DNA from: Candidatus Methylomirabilota bacterium
Lineage (GTDB): Bacteria > Methylomirabilota > Methylomirabilia > Methylomirabilales > JACPAU01
NCBI GenBank assembly: GCA_023249205.1
Contig: JAHFDC010000073.1
Coordinates: 1 to 5,671 of the forward strand
DNA: 5,671 nucleotides
Reading direction: 5' to 3'
The position numbers and the translations under genes are program-made. Below, piece by piece: positions 4,809 to 5,671 of this stretch (its first letter is position 1; each line of letters opens with the position of its first letter). The notes beneath the pieces were generated by a model, which saw only the letters and a program-made list of their open reading frames with translations, did not search any database and was not told the origin of the DNA.

Positions 4809-5671
4809 TCAGGGGGCTGCGGTGCGGGCCTGGCGGGCGATGACCTCCAGGATGGCGTGGAGCGTCATCTCGGCCACCGGGATGTACTGCGCCCCCATCG
4901 CTGCGGCGATCTCCCGGGCCCGGCCCGGGGAGGTATAGGCCAGCGAGCGCGTGTAGCCCGCCTCGCTGTCCAGGACCACGGAGGGGATGCCGCGGTGGCG
5001 GACCGTCCGCCCGAGGAGCATCGCCTCCTCCATCGGATCCAGGTCGCTGATGGAGACGTTGGGCATCCCGTCGGTGATCAGGATCAGGAGCGGCATCACG
5101 TCCCGGTTCTTCCGCCGCTCACTCTCCAGCAGGTCCACCGCCGCGACCAACCCGGCCGAGAGAGGGGTCGTGCCGCCCAGCAGGATCCCCTCGAAGGCCC
5201 GCTTGGCCTTCTCCACGCTGCTGGTGGGACGGAGGATGATCTCGGCGAAGGCCTCCCGGAAGGTCACCAGCCCCACCCGGTCCCGCCGCTGGTAGGCGTC
5301 CACCAGGAGCGAGAGGATGGCCCCCTGCGTGGCCATGATCCGCTGCTGCGTCCCCATGGAGGAGGAGGCGTCCACCAGGAACAGGAGGACGTTCCCGGCC
5401 TTCCGCTCCCGGACCTTGGCCTGAAGGTCGGCCCGGGTGATGGCGACCCGCGTCCTCCCGCGCGGCCGCACGCACTGGTGGGGGGCGGCTGCCCGGAGCG
5501 TGGCGTCCAACGCCAGGTCCCGGTACTCCCCGGTGGGCCGGCTCCGGACATACCGCCCGCGAGTGTGCTCCGTCCGGGTCTTGCTGCGCCTCCCCGAGAG
5601 ATCCCGCCTCAGCTGGCTGCGGGCCCACATGAGGCGCGGCGGCCGCAGCCCCTGCAACTCGCGCAGCAGGA
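4809..5671 (-). CDS. Chelatase subunit D-type VWA protein (5' end outside window)
   Basis: C-terminal 286 residues of a BchD/ChlD/CobT-like protein; the reading frame is open to the right edge. Numbering from the TTG codon at 5657, residues 12-43 are arginine-rich (WARSQLRRDLSGRR onward, then RGRYVRSRP), followed by DLALDATLRAAAPHQ (47-61) and DLQAKVRERKAG (77-88). These are features of the linker before the VWA domain in chelatase D proteins. The VWA domain (about 89-275) has a full MIDAS site: DASSS (96-100), T163 in GGTTPLSAGL, and D196 in ITDG. In this family the D subunit works with an AAA+ I subunit, sometimes fused, to drive metal insertion into a tetrapyrrole by a large BchH/CobN subunit. 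No large subunit is seen here, so a chelatase-like or MoxR-like remodelling role for a different client is also possible. An AAA+ domain is expected to the right of the window. Confidence 0.9.
   Translation of the reverse strand, partial: LLRELQGLRPPRLMWARSQLRRDLSGRRSKTRTEHTRGRYVRSRPTGEYRDLALDATLRAAAPHQCVRPRGRTRVAITRADLQAKVRERKAGNVLLFLVDASSSMGTQQRIMATQGAILSLLVDAYQRRDRVGLVTFREAFAEIILRPTSSVEKAKRAFEGILLGGTTPLSAGLVAAVDLLESERRKNRDVMPLLILITDGMPNVSISDLDPMEEAMLLGRTVRHRGIPSVVLDSEAGYTRSLAYTSPGRAREIAAAMGAQYIPVAEMTLHAILEVIARQARTAAP

Noticed and set aside
5119..5628. Second minus-strand frame of 169 codons inside the VWA gene
   Set aside because: Gly/Pro/Ala-rich frame-shadow. The overlapping frame carries the MIDAS motifs and the conserved linker.

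Overview
The window is 5.7 kb of GC-rich bacterial DNA. Six genes lie head to tail on the minus strand, followed by a seventh gene after a gap that looks like a transcription boundary. Coding density is high, translational overlaps and short gaps are common, and Shine-Dalgarno sequences are GGAG/GAGG-like. That fits a high-GC, probably environmental bacterium. A deep-branching lineage such as Methylomirabilota (NC10) or a relative is possible, but nothing in the sequence fixes the phylum. No rRNA, tRNA, CRISPR array, insertion sequence or phage gene is visible.

Layout in transcription order (right to left). (1) 5671-4809: C-terminal part of a chelatase-D-type protein, with an arginine-rich linker and a von Willebrand A (VWA) domain carrying a complete MIDAS metal site. 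Its 5' part, which in this family would hold an AAA+ domain, lies outside the window. (2) A 92-bp spacer with a long imperfect hairpin. (3) 4716-4384: unrecognised acidic/aromatic protein of 110 aa. (4) 4373-4011: unrecognised protein of 120 aa, GTG start, with its ribosome-binding site over the preceding stop. (5) 4018-2657: unrecognised, mostly helical 453-aa protein overlapping the previous gene by 8 bp. (6) 2636-2427: 69-aa protein resembling the DUF4177 family, with a strong Shine-Dalgarno. (7) 2415-1378: 345-aa protein with seven in-phase 40-residue TPR units. (8) 1377-1266: intergenic region with two short dyads, an extended -10-like box and a strong GC hairpin. (9) 1265-150: LOG-family (TIGR00730-type) Rossmann-fold protein. 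(10) 149-1: non-coding DNA with a run of three hairpins.

Genes 1 and 3-7 look like one transcription unit. Its ingredients are a VWA subunit of an AAA+/VWA chelatase- or MoxR-like machine, three proteins I cannot assign, a small DUF4177-like protein and a TPR scaffold. AAA+/VWA pairs typically remodel a client, insert a metal or mature a cofactor, so the unknown proteins could be clients, adaptors or assembly factors. This is inference from gene order. No large chelatase subunit (CobN/BchH type) or other catalytic enzyme is visible here. The LOG protein appears to be a separately controlled nucleotide-metabolism gene. The VWA and LOG genes are well supported by motifs and the TPR gene by its repeat periodicity. 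The three middle proteins are described but not named.
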